Shown: one piece after another, positions 53,084 to 62,759 of the stretch
Layout: every line of letters begins with the position of its first letter
How positions within the stretch are numbered: the first letter of the stretch is position 1
Origin: JAAEPI01 sp964352625
Lineage (GTDB): Bacteria > Bacteroidota > Bacteroidia > Cytophagales > Cyclobacteriaceae
DNA length: 64,000 nucleotides
Assembly: GCA_964352625.1 (NCBI GenBank)
Contig: CAYGSD010000005.1
Span: 166,148-230,147, forward strand
Reading direction: 5' to 3'
The notes under the pieces: generated by a model
Told to the model about the DNA's origin: nothing
Databases searched by the model: none
The model's input: the letters and a program-made list of their open reading frames with translations, nothing else
Position numbers and translations under genes: made by a program

Positions 53084-53904
53084 TTTAGACTTTCAAGAAA
53101 TTCTTCTCGATCATATATGAGCTGACCGTTTCTGTCCCATTCTCTTATGATGACGGGATTGTGGTCAAAATCGAAAGGATCTTCGGGGTAGAACACCTCT
53201 CTTTTTATCCGTCGGTTTGGGTAATATTCTCGCCACACTCCCACACGGTAGTCATGCTGATAAAAACCTCTTACAGCCAAGGTGCCGTCTTCGTGGTAGG
53301 CCCAGTATTCGCCATCCCTATCTCCATGATGCACCGGCACTACCTCTCGTAATTTGTTCCTTTCGAAATCGTAGTAAGACATTTTCGAATCTTGTGGCCA
53401 GCCTTTGTACCAATATTTTTTATCCATCAGGATGTCAGAGCTATTGAATCGAACCCACCTCTTGTGCTTGGTGCCTTTATAGAACCATCCCTCCTCCAAG
53501 ACTTGCTCACCCTTCATTTTTTTGTATGGCCCGTGCAAGACGTATGCATAGCGTGGGTCGACTTTTAGAGAGTTAATAATTTTCTTCTTCTTGGTGTCGT
53601 AGTAGTAGAAATCCTGGGCGTAATCCGAAGGTCCTTCATAGACTTTTAGGAAATTGAAAAGCTCGTAAACCGACTCCTGTCCAAAACCGGTTTTGGTATA
53701 ATGCTTCTTCGTTTTGATGCCGAAGTAGACATTTCTCTTCTTTTTTTTCTTCGGGGCAACCTCCTCTTCCTCTTCCTCCTTTTCTTCCAAATCTATGGTG
53801 AGAGGCGTGTCATAATCCACCTTGAAGAGGTCGTCCAGATTTTCATCCTGAGCAAGGACGCTCACCGATGAACAGATAAGGAATAGAATTAGTGACTTAC
53901 GCAT
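53080..53904 (-). CDS. Exported MORN/YwqK-like repeat protein
   Basis: A 274-residue exported protein with a signal peptide ending SVLAQ. An acidic then basic linker (EEKEEEEEEVAPKKKKKRN) precedes repeats such as GPYKKMKGEQVLEEGWFYKG, GEYWAYHEDGTLAVRG and GVWREYYPNRRIKRE, which match MORN/YwqK-type G-x-W-x-x-Y patterns. The function is unknown; such proteins often sit at the envelope. Confidence 0.7.
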   Translation of the reverse strand: MRKSLILFLICSSVSVLAQDENLDDLFKVDYDTPLTIDLEEKEEEEEEVAPKKKKKRNVYFGIKTKKHYTKTGFGQESVYELFNFLKVYEGPSDYAQDFYYYDTKKKKIINSLKVDPRYAYVLHGPYKKMKGEQVLEEGWFYKGTKHKRWVRFNSSDILMDKKYWYKGWPQDSKMSYYDFERNKLREVVPVHHGDRDGEYWAYHEDGTLAVRGFYQHDYRVGVWREYYPNRRIKREVFYPEDPFDFDHNPVIIREWDRNGQLIYDREEFLESLN

Positions 53905-53931
53905 ATCAATTTTATAACGGAAAAGAACAGC

Positions 53932-56457
53932 TTATCGTGCCGTCCCCGAACTTATGACATCTCCAAAATAAATGGCATTGAAGAAAAGCTTATTTGTGCC
54001 ATACCAGAAGGCTCTAAAATTCGGATTATCAGACAAATATATAATGAGTCCCCGACCGGATGCCACGATCTGTGCGGCAGGTGCTTTTTCTAAGTTTTCC
54101 AAATTGGATTGGTGAACATACCCACTCATAAGCGGCGAAGCAGTGTAAACCAATGGGTTGGCGTATGGATTCGAAGCTTTCTTCAAAATGAGGTTGTGGT
54201 TTCTGAAAAGTGGAATAGTGCTTCTGGTGAAACCATACCCAAGCGGATGGGTAACGTCAATATTGGCCTGAAAAATAGACCCACCCGTTACCGTCGCGCC
54301 TCGGTTTTTGGCATAGTCGTCATAGCTCTTGAATCCCGTAGTGTCTGCTGGGTTTTTCTTGAACTCCAACTTTGTGAGCTCGCAGGAATTCAGCCAATTA
54401 CCGGCACTTTTCCATGCTATGATTATCCCTCCGTTCTTCACCCATTCTTTCAGGTTTTCTGTTCCACTACCGGATATTCCACCATAAGATCCATTTGGCA
54501 TTACGATGCGATTGTATCGGGAAAGATCAGCAGAGCCGACACTCGAAGTGGGCAACTTTGTCACCTTGACTCCTATACGCTGGTCCAGCACATGCCATGC
54601 TTCGCCCGCTTCATAGCTACTCACTCCTTCGTCCACCAGAAGGGCAATTCTAGGCTCTTCGATTTTGGTCATACTTGGGCTACCAAGGTCGATACCTCCA
54701 ATGGCATATCCTGTCTGAATGGCGTGAACATCTAAGCCATCTTCCTGAATAATTTGATTTATGATTTCCAGAATGCGCAGGGATTTTGTTGGTTGAACCC
54801 CTACGGGGATGAGAATGGATCCTCTTGGGAACGTCTTGTCTCTGGAAGTGTGAGACTGCTCCAGCACGCGAAGGATGACTTTTGCATTTAACAACCTTTG
54901 GATGGCACGGTGAGAATAATAACCGGTCGTCTCAAAAATGTAGGCATAATCCGATTTGCCCCCAATGAGCTGCCCAGAGGAGTCAAGTGATTTCACCTCA
55001 TCGCCAATCAATGAGCTGTCCAATGTTTTGCCTTGTAGTTCTCCCGCCGGAATGTCCATAGCGAGAGGTAGGGTCCAGCTAGATACATCGTAGAAAAGGG
55101 AATCGGTGAATGAAGTTCGGGTCTCAAAAATGGATTTGATCAATCTGGCCTGAGGCTGATTCATGGATACAATGAAGGCATTATTCGCTTCAAAGGCTTG
55201 GCCGGAGGCTATGGTTTGCTTCGCCAAGACATTGACTTTCACATCATGATTTTGAAGAATGCGAACCAGCTCTAGCGATTTCATTTTGTCGAATTTATCC
55301 CCAAAGACATAGGCGTTGGGACTGTTCCATTTACTGGCATCTCGGTATTGCTGCAGTTGATAATTTTTCAGTTCATCGGTCAGGGCCTGAGATGCTTCGA
55401 GCGTGGACAGGGATGTTACGAAATGGTTTCGAATGGCGAATTGAAAAGTCAAAACGCCGTAAGGACTTTCCTGCGCATGCCCCCGCGAGCTGGCCTGCTC
55501 GAAGAGGATGCCGATGGAGCCATTCACGTCGGGGTAGGTAGACCCCTTGCCGATATAAAAATCATCGAACCCTTCCTTGGAGTAATACAATGAGCCAATG
55601 CTGTCCAGCGCTTTGGCATGGAATTTTGCGATTTCATGGGTCAGTTCCGGGTTTTGATTGTCCGTGTTTGGAAATTTTCTAGATGGTTCGCCCGGCTGAA
55701 AAAAGAAGGTGCTTGATGTCCCCATCTCATGATGGTCGGTGAGGATGTTAGGCATCCATTTATGAAACTGCCTGATTCTTCCCTGAGATTCTGGGTGCTG
55801 TACGGGCAGCCAATCGCGGTTAAGATCAAACCAATAGTGATTCGTTCGGCCACCCGGCCACACCTCGTCGTATTCCCGATCATTCGGGTCAGGATTAATC
55901 ACCTTTGACTTGTGGACATTGACCCACGAAGCAAAACGATTGAGCCCGTCGGGGTTGTAGCTAGGGTCGACTATGATCACGGTGTTTTCCAGCATCTTGT
56001 CAATTTTTGATCCCTGTGCCGCAGCTAGGTAATACATGGTCAGAAGGGATGCATTCGCTCCGCTTGCTTCATTTCCATGCACACTGTATCCTAGTTGTAC
56101 GACCAGCTTGGTGTCTGCCTTTTCTCCTTTTTTTATTGATTTTCTGGATGCTATTATTTGGTTGAGGTTAGCATGGTTTTCCGGCGAGGTGACTATGATC
56201 TGTAAGAGTTGCCTCCCTTCATAGCTTTTCGCATAGTTCTCAATTGTCATTCGGTCAGAAGCCTCTGCAATTGCTCTTGCATAGACGAGCAGTTGATCAT
56301 GGCTTACATGCCAGTCGCCAGGCGTGTAGCCCAAAATATCTTGTGGTGTGGGGATCTCCTGGTTGTAGGTGACATCAGCCGGTAGATAGTAGTCGAGGGA
56401 AGTTTGTCCAAAAGTGCTTAGAGAAGTAAGAATGCAAGACAGGAATAGTGCTCTCAT
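53932..56457 (-). CDS. M14-family zinc carboxypeptidase-like exported protein
   Basis: An 841-residue exported protein with a signal peptide ending TFGQ. The M14 domain covers about 50-360: zinc ligands His127 and Glu130 in VHGNEASG and a His in LTDHHEMG near 242, with DLNRDW at 211-216. A candidate catalytic Glu is in ILFEQASSRGH near 315. The C-terminal part (500-841) resembles a glutamine-amidotransferase-like domain with VLDQRIGVKV and RIVMPNGSYGGISG. It may trim extracellular peptides. Confidence 0.85.
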   Translation of the reverse strand: MRALFLSCILTSLSTFGQTSLDYYLPADVTYNQEIPTPQDILGYTPGDWHVSHDQLLVYARAIAEASDRMTIENYAKSYEGRQLLQIIVTSPENHANLNQIIASRKSIKKGEKADTKLVVQLGYSVHGNEASGANASLLTMYYLAAAQGSKIDKMLENTVIIVDPSYNPDGLNRFASWVNVHKSKVINPDPNDREYDEVWPGGRTNHYWFDLNRDWLPVQHPESQGRIRQFHKWMPNILTDHHEMGTSSTFFFQPGEPSRKFPNTDNQNPELTHEIAKFHAKALDSIGSLYYSKEGFDDFYIGKGSTYPDVNGSIGILFEQASSRGHAQESPYGVLTFQFAIRNHFVTSLSTLEASQALTDELKNYQLQQYRDASKWNSPNAYVFGDKFDKMKSLELVRILQNHDVKVNVLAKQTIASGQAFEANNAFIVSMNQPQARLIKSIFETRTSFTDSLFYDVSSWTLPLAMDIPAGELQGKTLDSSLIGDEVKSLDSSGQLIGGKSDYAYIFETTGYYSHRAIQRLLNAKVILRVLEQSHTSRDKTFPRGSILIPVGVQPTKSLRILEIINQIIQEDGLDVHAIQTGYAIGGIDLGSPSMTKIEEPRIALLVDEGVSSYEAGEAWHVLDQRIGVKVTKLPTSSVGSADLSRYNRIVMPNGSYGGISGSGTENLKEWVKNGGIIIAWKSAGNWLNSCELTKLEFKKNPADTTGFKSYDDYAKNRGATVTGGSIFQANIDVTHPLGYGFTRSTIPLFRNHNLILKKASNPYANPLVYTASPLMSGYVHQSNLENLEKAPAAQIVASGRGLIIYLSDNPNFRAFWYGTNKLFFNAIYFGDVISSGTAR

Positions 56458-56558
56458 AAAGGATATTTTGACTGTAAAATAATGGAAAAGCTTCTCACTC
56501 CCAGATATGTATTGGATGGATGGTAGCTGAGCAAAATAGAAATCACGAACTTTGCGTC

Positions 56559-57482
56559 ATGTCATCTGAATTCATTTGGTCTGAGCAGAAGGAGCCGCAT
56601 TTTTCGAGGCGAAAGGAAATCATGAAGGAGCACCCCGAAGTGAAGAAACTTTTTGGGGTGGATAGGTCGCTGAAGTACAAGACGACTTTAGCCGTTCTGG
56701 TCCAGTTGGCCATTCCATTCTTTCTACCCGATAATCCGTGGGTCTGGGCGGTGGTGATCTTTTTTGTCGGGGCGACACTGAGTCATGTTTTCTTCCTTGG
56801 CATCCACGAGATCACACACAATCTGGCTTTTAAGAAAGAGGCGGACAACAACCTTTTGGCCATTTTCGTCAACCTCCCGGCCGTTTTTCCCTTCGCCATG
56901 GCCTTTAAGTTTTATCATGCCGAGCATCATTGGAAGCAGGGCAGTGACGCGGATGATACGGACATTCCCTCGGAGTTTGAAGCACGTGTTTTCAAGGGAT
57001 ACTTTGGCAAGTTTATTTGGATGATGTTCCAGTTGGTGTTTTATGCCATTCGTCCAGTTTTTATGAAGCCGCTGAAGGTGGACAAATGGCTGGTCTTAAA
57101 TGTGGTGGCTCAGATCGCATTCGACGTGCTCTTCTTCTATTTTGCCGGCTGGCAGGGGTTGCTTTATCTGGTCCTTTCAATGGTTGTGTCGGGGGGGCTT
57201 CACCCCATTGCCGGACATTTCATATCTGAGCATTATGTTTTTGAAGAAGACCAAGAGACGTATTCATATTATGGCTGGCTCAATCGTCTGACATTTAATG
57301 TGGGCTATCACAATGAGCACCATGATTTTCCGACTATTCCCGGAAGCCGCTTGCCGAAGCTCCATGAAACTGCCAAAGAGTTTTACTCTGAAATGAAGGC
57401 GTATAAATCCTGGACGGGAGTGTTATGGAATTTCGTTTTCGATAAGAGGGTAAGTTTGAGATCGAGGATCAAGAGGCATTAA
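56559..57482 (+). CDS. Dihydroceramide/sphingolipid delta-4 desaturase homologue (DEGS1-like)
   Basis: A 307-residue integral membrane desaturase. The N-terminal SRRKEIMKEHPEVKKL is the lipid desaturase block of eukaryotic DES. The three His boxes are HEITH (83-87), HAEHH (120-124) and HNEHH (251-255). The stretches KFIWMMFQLVFYAIRP, GGLHPIAGHFISEHYVF and ETYSYYGWLNRLTFNVGYH closely follow human DEGS1. It would place a 4,5-trans double bond into the sphingoid base, with di-iron and O2. A longer start at 56520 exists; 56559 fits the family. It stands alone, with no other sphingolipid gene in view. Confidence 0.88.
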   Translation: MSSEFIWSEQKEPHFSRRKEIMKEHPEVKKLFGVDRSLKYKTTLAVLVQLAIPFFLPDNPWVWAVVIFFVGATLSHVFFLGIHEITHNLAFKKEADNNLLAIFVNLPAVFPFAMAFKFYHAEHHWKQGSDADDTDIPSEFEARVFKGYFGKFIWMMFQLVFYAIRPVFMKPLKVDKWLVLNVVAQIAFDVLFFYFAGWQGLLYLVLSMVVSGGLHPIAGHFISEHYVFEEDQETYSYYGWLNRLTFNVGYHNEHHDFPTIPGSRLPKLHETAKEFYSEMKAYKSWTGVLWNFVFDKRVSLRSRIKRH

Positions 57483-58147
57483 TTACAATATTTGGTCAGA
57501 TACTTACCGGTGATCTTGCTCCCCAGGTCAATGGCTTTTTGAAAATCCTGGCAGGCTTTGGACTTCTGACCCAGTCGGATCAGAGCTGTGGCTCGGTTGT
57601 GATAGACATTTGCTAATTCATAACCAGAATCCAGCGCTGCATCAAAATCATACACCGCACTCTGGTATTTTTTCAGGTAGAGCCAGCAATTGCCTCGGTT
57701 GAAATACACATGCCCTTCGTTTAGTGGAATGTCCGATGAATCCTGATACTTCAATGCATTGGTATAATCGTCGATCGAACGTTGATACTCCTTCAGCTTG
57801 AAATGGACGTTGGCTCTGTGAAGCAAATAATCAGACTGATTGGGCTCAAGTGTAAGTGCTTGACTGATGGATTTCTTTGCTTCTTCGAGATTGTTCAGTC
57901 CGTTCAGGACAGAACTCAGCCCATACCAATAATCAGAATTATGTGGGTTCAGTTCGGTGGCTTCCTGAAGCAAGGGAAGCGCCTGATGGTATTTCTTTTG
58001 ATAGAATAGATCAATTCCTGCATCATAATCTTTGAGTGCCGTTTCGTATGCTTCTTGGGAAATGACAAGGGAGTCTTGCTCTGAGGGTTCTTGCGAGAAA
58101 ATCGCTTGCGATGACATGAGAAGCAGTAGTATGGCTAGCTTTTTCAA
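57479..58147 (-). CDS. Exported TPR-repeat protein
   Basis: A 222-residue protein with a signal peptide ending IFSQ and about five tetratricopeptide repeats (for example AGIDLFYQKKYHQALPLLQE, AKKSISQALTLEPNQSDYL). TPRs form a scaffold for protein contacts; the partner is unknown. The TTG start makes a TTGA overlap with the preceding gene. The 3' end overlaps the convergent desaturase gene by four bases. Confidence 0.82.
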   Translation of the reverse strand: MKKLAILLLLMSSQAIFSQEPSEQDSLVISQEAYETALKDYDAGIDLFYQKKYHQALPLLQEATELNPHNSDYWYGLSSVLNGLNNLEEAKKSISQALTLEPNQSDYLLHRANVHFKLKEYQRSIDDYTNALKYQDSSDIPLNEGHVYFNRGNCWLYLKKYQSAVYDFDAALDSGYELANVYHNRATALIRLGQKSKACQDFQKAIDLGSKITGKYLTKYCN

Positions 58148-58869
58148 TTCCTCAACTTTTTTGGAGTTTCTTTACGATTGTACACAAACTCAGAACCATC
58201 TAGAAATTTCAACCCCTCTTTCCAGGCATTCTCATTACGGATACCAAGGTTATTCTTCTTACAGTATTTTTTCAATTCATTCCAATTGGATCCAAGAAGT
58301 GGCTTGATCATCTTATAATCAAGATTATACAAGATTACTTGATCAATAGAAATGTCCATCCTAGACTTTCGATCATTTGCCACACCCTCTGTAATTTGAT
58401 AGGCCTTATCACCTTCTTTATAAAGGAAAAGTGATGGTTCTATATCACCTTTCCCCCAATATTGAAATCCGGATAGCCCCATAACGATGAATACTTCGAC
58501 TTTGACCTTTTTAGTCGGAAAAAATCGTCGAAATAAGGCATATTTTTCTCCCTGATGAAGGAGTTCCAAGAAAATATGCTTGTAGCCGTTTGGTTGTTTA
58601 CGTAACTCGGTCGGAACTGAAAAGAATTCACGATACCGAGAAAAGGTAGAATCATAAAAAGTGAACTTCAGCACCTGCTGAGGAGTCAAAGTGGTCTGAC
58701 CTATTTTTGTCTTCACTTTAAGAACTCCTTCTGTAGAGCTAACGGAGTAGTTGAAACTCTGATTTTTAACTTGTCCATCTGAATAATGGACTTGCCCGAC
58801 TAGCCAATTTTCTTGTCCACTAAGGTTTATACAAAAAAGAAGAACAATTTGTATTAAGCAAATCTTCAT
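58144..58869 (-). CDS. Uncharacterised exported protein
   Basis: A 241-residue exported protein with a signal peptide ending NLSGQ. The mature part begins NWLVGQVHYSDG and is beta-rich, with a helical lysine-rich C-terminus. I know no family. The ATG at 58869 was chosen over 58887 because the latter lies within the htpG terminator hairpin. Coupled by TTGA to the TPR gene. It is a separate unit from htpG. Confidence 0.6.
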   Translation of the reverse strand: MKICLIQIVLLFCINLSGQENWLVGQVHYSDGQVKNQSFNYSVSSTEGVLKVKTKIGQTTLTPQQVLKFTFYDSTFSRYREFFSVPTELRKQPNGYKHIFLELLHQGEKYALFRRFFPTKKVKVEVFIVMGLSGFQYWGKGDIEPSLFLYKEGDKAYQITEGVANDRKSRMDISIDQVILYNLDYKMIKPLLGSNWNELKKYCKKNNLGIRNENAWKEGLKFLDGSEFVYNRKETPKKLRN

Positions 58870-58901
58870 AAAAAAAGCCGAACCCATAATGGACTCGGCT
58901 T
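58870..58901 (-). terminator. Intrinsic terminator after htpG
   Basis: On the minus strand AAGCCGA/TCGGCTT form a 7-bp stem with a 13-base loop, followed by seven T. It lies just after the htpG stop and before the next gene's start. Confidence 0.75.
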
Positions 58902-58923
58902 CAAATATAATTGTCTAAAACTG

Positions 58924-60813
58924 TTATTTCGCTGCAATTTCCACACTTCGGTTGACGAAGTTGGTGAGCTTCTCGCCAGTAAGCATGCCTTGTGCGAGGA
59001 GCGCTAAGTCGTACGCCTGCTTTGCCAGCGCGATTTGGCTTGGCTCCTTTTTGTAGTCAAGGATTTTTCTGATGAGCCCGTGGTTTCCGTTGATCGATAC
59101 TGTCAAGTTCATTGGCATGTCGCCGAACATCATCGGCCCACCGCCGGTCGCTTGCATGTCCTTCATTCTTCTGATAAACTCAGGAAGGGTGATCGTCACC
59201 GGTAGATCGTCAGTTGCCATGGCCTCCACGGCTACTTGGTTGTTGGGATCGTTGATCGCCTTCTCGAATATCTCTTTGAGCCTTGTGCTCTCCTCGTCGG
59301 TAAGAACAGACTCCTTCTTTTCATCCGTTTCCACCAATTTGTCTACCACATCGGCATCTACACGCTTCAGGATGATGTCGTTTTGCTTTTGCTCCAGATG
59401 ACTCACAAAGTGGCTGTCAATTGGGCTGTTCATAACCAACACATCAAAACCTCTTTTCTTCGCCGCTTCTATATATCCGTGCTGTGCTTCCTTGTTGGTG
59501 GTGTACAAAAACACATGATTTTTGTCCTTGTTCTTTTGATTGGCCTCAATCTTCTTTTTGTACTCTTCGATGGTGAAGTACTTGTCCTCGATGTTTTTCA
59601 GCAAAGAAAAGTCGATTGCTTTCTCACCAAACTTCTCGTCTGAGATCAGGCCGTATTTCACAAAGAGTCCAATGTCATCCCATTTTTTCTCGTAAGACTC
59701 ACGCGCCTTATTGAATAGCTCGCCTAGTTTGTCGGCTACTTTTTTGGAGATGTAGCCATTGATTTTCTTCACATTGCTGTCCGACTGTAAGTACGATCGA
59801 GACACGTTCAGCGGAATGTCCGGCGAGTCAATAACGCCATGAAGAAGCTGTAAGAAATCCGGCACCACGTCCTTCACTTCATCCGTGATGAAAACCTGAC
59901 GAGAGTACAATTGGATTTTGTTTTTCTGCACCTCGAAATCGTTTTTCAATTTTGGGAAATAAAGAATCCCGGTAAGATTGAAGGGGTAGTCCACGTTCAG
60001 GTGAATCCAGAAAAGCGGCTCCTCTGAGAAAGGGTATAGGGTACGGTAGAAATCAATGTAGTCCTCATCTTTAAGATCCTTCGGTGACTTGGTCCAAAGG
60101 GGAGCGGTATCATTGATGATGTTGTCCTCTTTGACGGTCTTGTATTTCTTTTTGCCGTCCTTGTCCTCACCATCTTCTACACTCTTGTCATTCTGCCCAA
60201 ACCGAACCGGAATCGGCAAAAACTTGGAGTATTTGTTAAGGATGGTCTGCAGTCTTGCCTTGTTCAGAAATTCCTCAGAATCTTCTGCGATGTGGAGGAT
60301 GATGTCAGTGCCTCTATCTTCTTTGGTTGCTTCTGTGATTTCAAATTCCGTCTCTCCATCGCACACCCATCTCGCTGCTTCTGCTCCCTCTTGATGTGAT
60401 AATGTGATGATTTCCACTTGCTTGGCCACCATGAAGGCTGAGTAGAATCCCAAACCAAAGTGACCAATGATTTGCTGATTGTCCGCTTTGTCTTTGTATT
60501 TCTCTACGAATTCCGTCGCACCAGAGAAAGCGATTTGGTTGATGTACTTTTTGATTTCATCAGCCGTCATCCCGATTCCTCGATCGGAAATGGTGATGGT
60601 CTTTTTCTTTTCGTCAAAAGACACATCTACTCTGAGCTCGCCGAGTTCTCCTTGGTATTCGCCTAGCTGTGCGAGTTGTTTGATTTTTTGTGATGCGTCC
60701 ACGGCATTGGACACTAATTCCCTTAAGAATATCTCGTGATCCGAGTAGAGAAATTTCTTAATGATTGGGAAGATGTTTTCCGTGTGAATGGAAATTGTAC
60801 CTTTTTCCTGCAT
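58924..60813 (-). CDS. htpG: Molecular chaperone HtpG (Hsp90)
   Basis: A 629-residue Hsp90. The GHKL ATPase domain shows RELVSNAVDASQKI, ISDRGIGMT, and GHFGLGFYSAFMVA. The middle domain has PLFWIHLNVDYPFNLTGILYF and PLNVSRSYLQ. The C-terminal dimer domain ends in VNRSVEIAAK. It refolds or stabilises client proteins with ATP. It is a single-gene unit, closed by the terminator at 58870. A perfect palindrome lies upstream at 60877-60889. Confidence 0.97.
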   Translation of the reverse strand: MQEKGTISIHTENIFPIIKKFLYSDHEIFLRELVSNAVDASQKIKQLAQLGEYQGELGELRVDVSFDEKKKTITISDRGIGMTADEIKKYINQIAFSGATEFVEKYKDKADNQQIIGHFGLGFYSAFMVAKQVEIITLSHQEGAEAARWVCDGETEFEITEATKEDRGTDIILHIAEDSEEFLNKARLQTILNKYSKFLPIPVRFGQNDKSVEDGEDKDGKKKYKTVKEDNIINDTAPLWTKSPKDLKDEDYIDFYRTLYPFSEEPLFWIHLNVDYPFNLTGILYFPKLKNDFEVQKNKIQLYSRQVFITDEVKDVVPDFLQLLHGVIDSPDIPLNVSRSYLQSDSNVKKINGYISKKVADKLGELFNKARESYEKKWDDIGLFVKYGLISDEKFGEKAIDFSLLKNIEDKYFTIEEYKKKIEANQKNKDKNHVFLYTTNKEAQHGYIEAAKKRGFDVLVMNSPIDSHFVSHLEQKQNDIILKRVDADVVDKLVETDEKKESVLTDEESTRLKEIFEKAINDPNNQVAVEAMATDDLPVTITLPEFIRRMKDMQATGGGPMMFGDMPMNLTVSINGNHGLIRKILDYKKEPSQIALAKQAYDLALLAQGMLTGEKLTNFVNRSVEIAAK

Positions 60814-60876
60814 GATTAGTTCAAATTTTAAAACCTGAACCGCCTAGGTCAAAAGTTGTTCCAGTCAGTAGTTGTC

Positions 60877-60889
60877 TGACATGATGTCA
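60877..60889. promoter_or_regulatory. 13-bp palindrome upstream of htpG
   Basis: TGACAT-G-ATGTCA is a perfect inverted repeat 64 bases before the htpG start and directly after the end of the TMEM175-like gene. It could be a regulator site for htpG. The binding protein is unknown. Confidence 0.4.
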
Positions 60890-60898
60890 CGCTCTGGA

Positions 60899-61645
60899 TT
60901 AGCCGAAAAGTTTCTTTTGTCTTTTTCTGACGATTGAGCCATATATAGGCATGACGATCGGGTACAGCATATAGGAGAATCCGGAGATTATATAGGTGAG
61001 CTGTCCAGCACCACCAATGGCGGCTACCAAAAATGAAAAGAAAGGAATGGAGCCGAGCAGAATGTTTGTTCCAATGGCTGATTTTGTTTCAAAGAGTTCA
61101 TATTCGTTCAGCTCCAACTCGGCTTTTTTTCTATAAGCGTGTCTGTACAGCATGGTGAGCGTAAAAAAAATGAAGGCGGCTCCAAGCCCGTAGATCATCA
61201 TCAGAATGCGCATATCTCCTTCTTGGATTTGGCCGGAATAGGTTTCATTGAAGGTGGAGAGCTGACCGGTAATCAACGAGTAGTAGAAGCTGACCAAAAA
61301 TTTCATAAGAAACTTGAGAGGGTACACATAGACGAGAACAAGGAAAAGCAGGAAAGTGTTGTATACGATCGTGCGGGTATTCTGGAGACCATACTTAAGG
61401 AAAAACTGATAGTGCTGCATCCAGATCACCACGACCAATACCACGCACAGGAAGAACGGCAGCACATCGCTCATTGAGCTTCTCAATTCTTCAAACGTTT
61501 CTGGAACAGTGGACGACAATACCACGAGCGTAATGGCCAATGCAAACACTGCATCGCTAAATGTTTCAACTCGCGTTTGATTCAAGCCGCGGTATCGAAA
61601 GTTTGAGTCAAGGCCAACTAACTGATCTTTGATGTGTCTGGGCAT
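60899..61645 (-). CDS. TMEM175-family (DUF1211) channel-like protein
   Basis: A 248-residue membrane protein of six helices. RVETFSDAVFALAITLVVL in the first helix is the FSDAVFA signature of TMEM175, whose bacterial members are K+-selective channels. Many bacterial members are about 200 residues; the extra length is an extended loop near 120-145. It is preceded by the TauE-type gene 17 bases upstream. Confidence 0.85.
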   Translation of the reverse strand: MPRHIKDQLVGLDSNFRYRGLNQTRVETFSDAVFALAITLVVLSSTVPETFEELRSSMSDVLPFFLCVVLVVVIWMQHYQFFLKYGLQNTRTIVYNTFLLFLVLVYVYPLKFLMKFLVSFYYSLITGQLSTFNETYSGQIQEGDMRILMMIYGLGAAFIFFTLTMLYRHAYRKKAELELNEYELFETKSAIGTNILLGSIPFFSFLVAAIGGAGQLTYIISGFSYMLYPIVMPIYGSIVRKRQKKLFG

Positions 61646-61662
61646 GTCTCAAACTTAATTAA

Positions 61663-62646
61663 TCATTGGATCACCTCACTCCTCGCAAATCCTTTTCTCT
61701 TTAACCATGAAAAAAAGAGAAAGGCCAAAAGCCCGAATGAAAGGCTAATCGTCAACTCGATGATTGATGGTTGAATTACATAAAGTGCTCCGATGTATTG
61801 CGAGATCATGATGGCATATAATAGATAGACAATGTTTTGTCTTTTGATCTTACTAATGACTAAGGCACCCAATGGCGCACCGAAAATCACCACGGGTATG
61901 GCGGCAAGCCAGAAGTCATATTCCAGTTGTTTAAAATCCCCTATCAAAAGATGAAGGAAATACCCGCAAATTGTGAGTATGGTCATTAAAACCACAGAAG
62001 TAGGGGTGGCTATTTTTTCATTTAGCCCGAAGTAGAGGACCAAGATGCAAAAAGTGAAAATATCAATTCCATTTCCGAAGAGTGCAGTAACGACTCCCCC
62101 AATAAATCCTCCAGCGATCAACTTAATGCCTATTCTCCTGGCTTCAGGGATTATAGTATCGTGGAGTACTCGGTTGTCCAATCTATTGATTAGCCACAGT
62201 GCTAACCCAAATCCTAGCCAAATAGTCACGAATATTAATTTCGTTTGTGCGGGATGTACAAACGGTGCAACAAAAAATGTCCCAATAATAAGTCCTGGGA
62301 TTCCACCTATTGCTGCCCACTTTATAGATCTCCATTCAATTGGGATTCTTAAACCTATTATGAGAAGCGAGGCGGCTGTCATGCCAATGCTTTGAATAGC
62401 GAATGAAAAATTACGTGCCGATGCTGGGGCCACATCCAGCAACAAGGTGAGCACCGGATAGGCAATAGCACCTCCGCCCTCACTGCTGGCCCCTGCGATG
62501 AAGGAACCAAAGATCATGGTGAGCGTAACCTGCCAGTTTTCTTGAATGACAGACCATTGCCCCGTCGAGGATAGATATATTGCCCATATTGGAAGTGTGA
62601 TAATAACAAAGATTAGATAAGGAATGTAGGTGGGTTTCTTTTGCAC
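61663..62646 (-). CDS. TauE/SafE-family permease
   Basis: A 327-residue membrane protein of eight to ten helices. FIAGASSEGGGAIAYPVLTL and GGFIGGVVTALFGNGIDIFTF are the two internal repeats of TauE/SafE proteins, which export sulfite, sulfoacetate or related anions. The substrate is unknown here. It probably shares a transcript with the TMEM175-like gene. Confidence 0.85.
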   Translation of the reverse strand: MQKKPTYIPYLIFVIITLPIWAIYLSSTGQWSVIQENWQVTLTMIFGSFIAGASSEGGGAIAYPVLTLLLDVAPASARNFSFAIQSIGMTAASLLIIGLRIPIEWRSIKWAAIGGIPGLIIGTFFVAPFVHPAQTKLIFVTIWLGFGLALWLINRLDNRVLHDTIIPEARRIGIKLIAGGFIGGVVTALFGNGIDIFTFCILVLYFGLNEKIATPTSVVLMTILTICGYFLHLLIGDFKQLEYDFWLAAIPVVIFGAPLGALVISKIKRQNIVYLLYAIMISQYIGALYVIQPSIIELTISLSFGLLAFLFFSWLKRKGFARSEVIQ

Positions 62647-62759
62647 AGAAGCGAATTTGTTGATTGGACTAACTTACTTCAATATGTCTTTACAAATACA
62701 ATTAAGAGGTCAATGAATCCAGTTAGGACATATTTCTCGTTTATCTGTCAAATATCTAT

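Noticed and set aside
54109..54735. A 208-codon frame antisense to the M14 carboxypeptidase gene
   Set aside because: Full overlap with a well-supported gene and a product with no motif.
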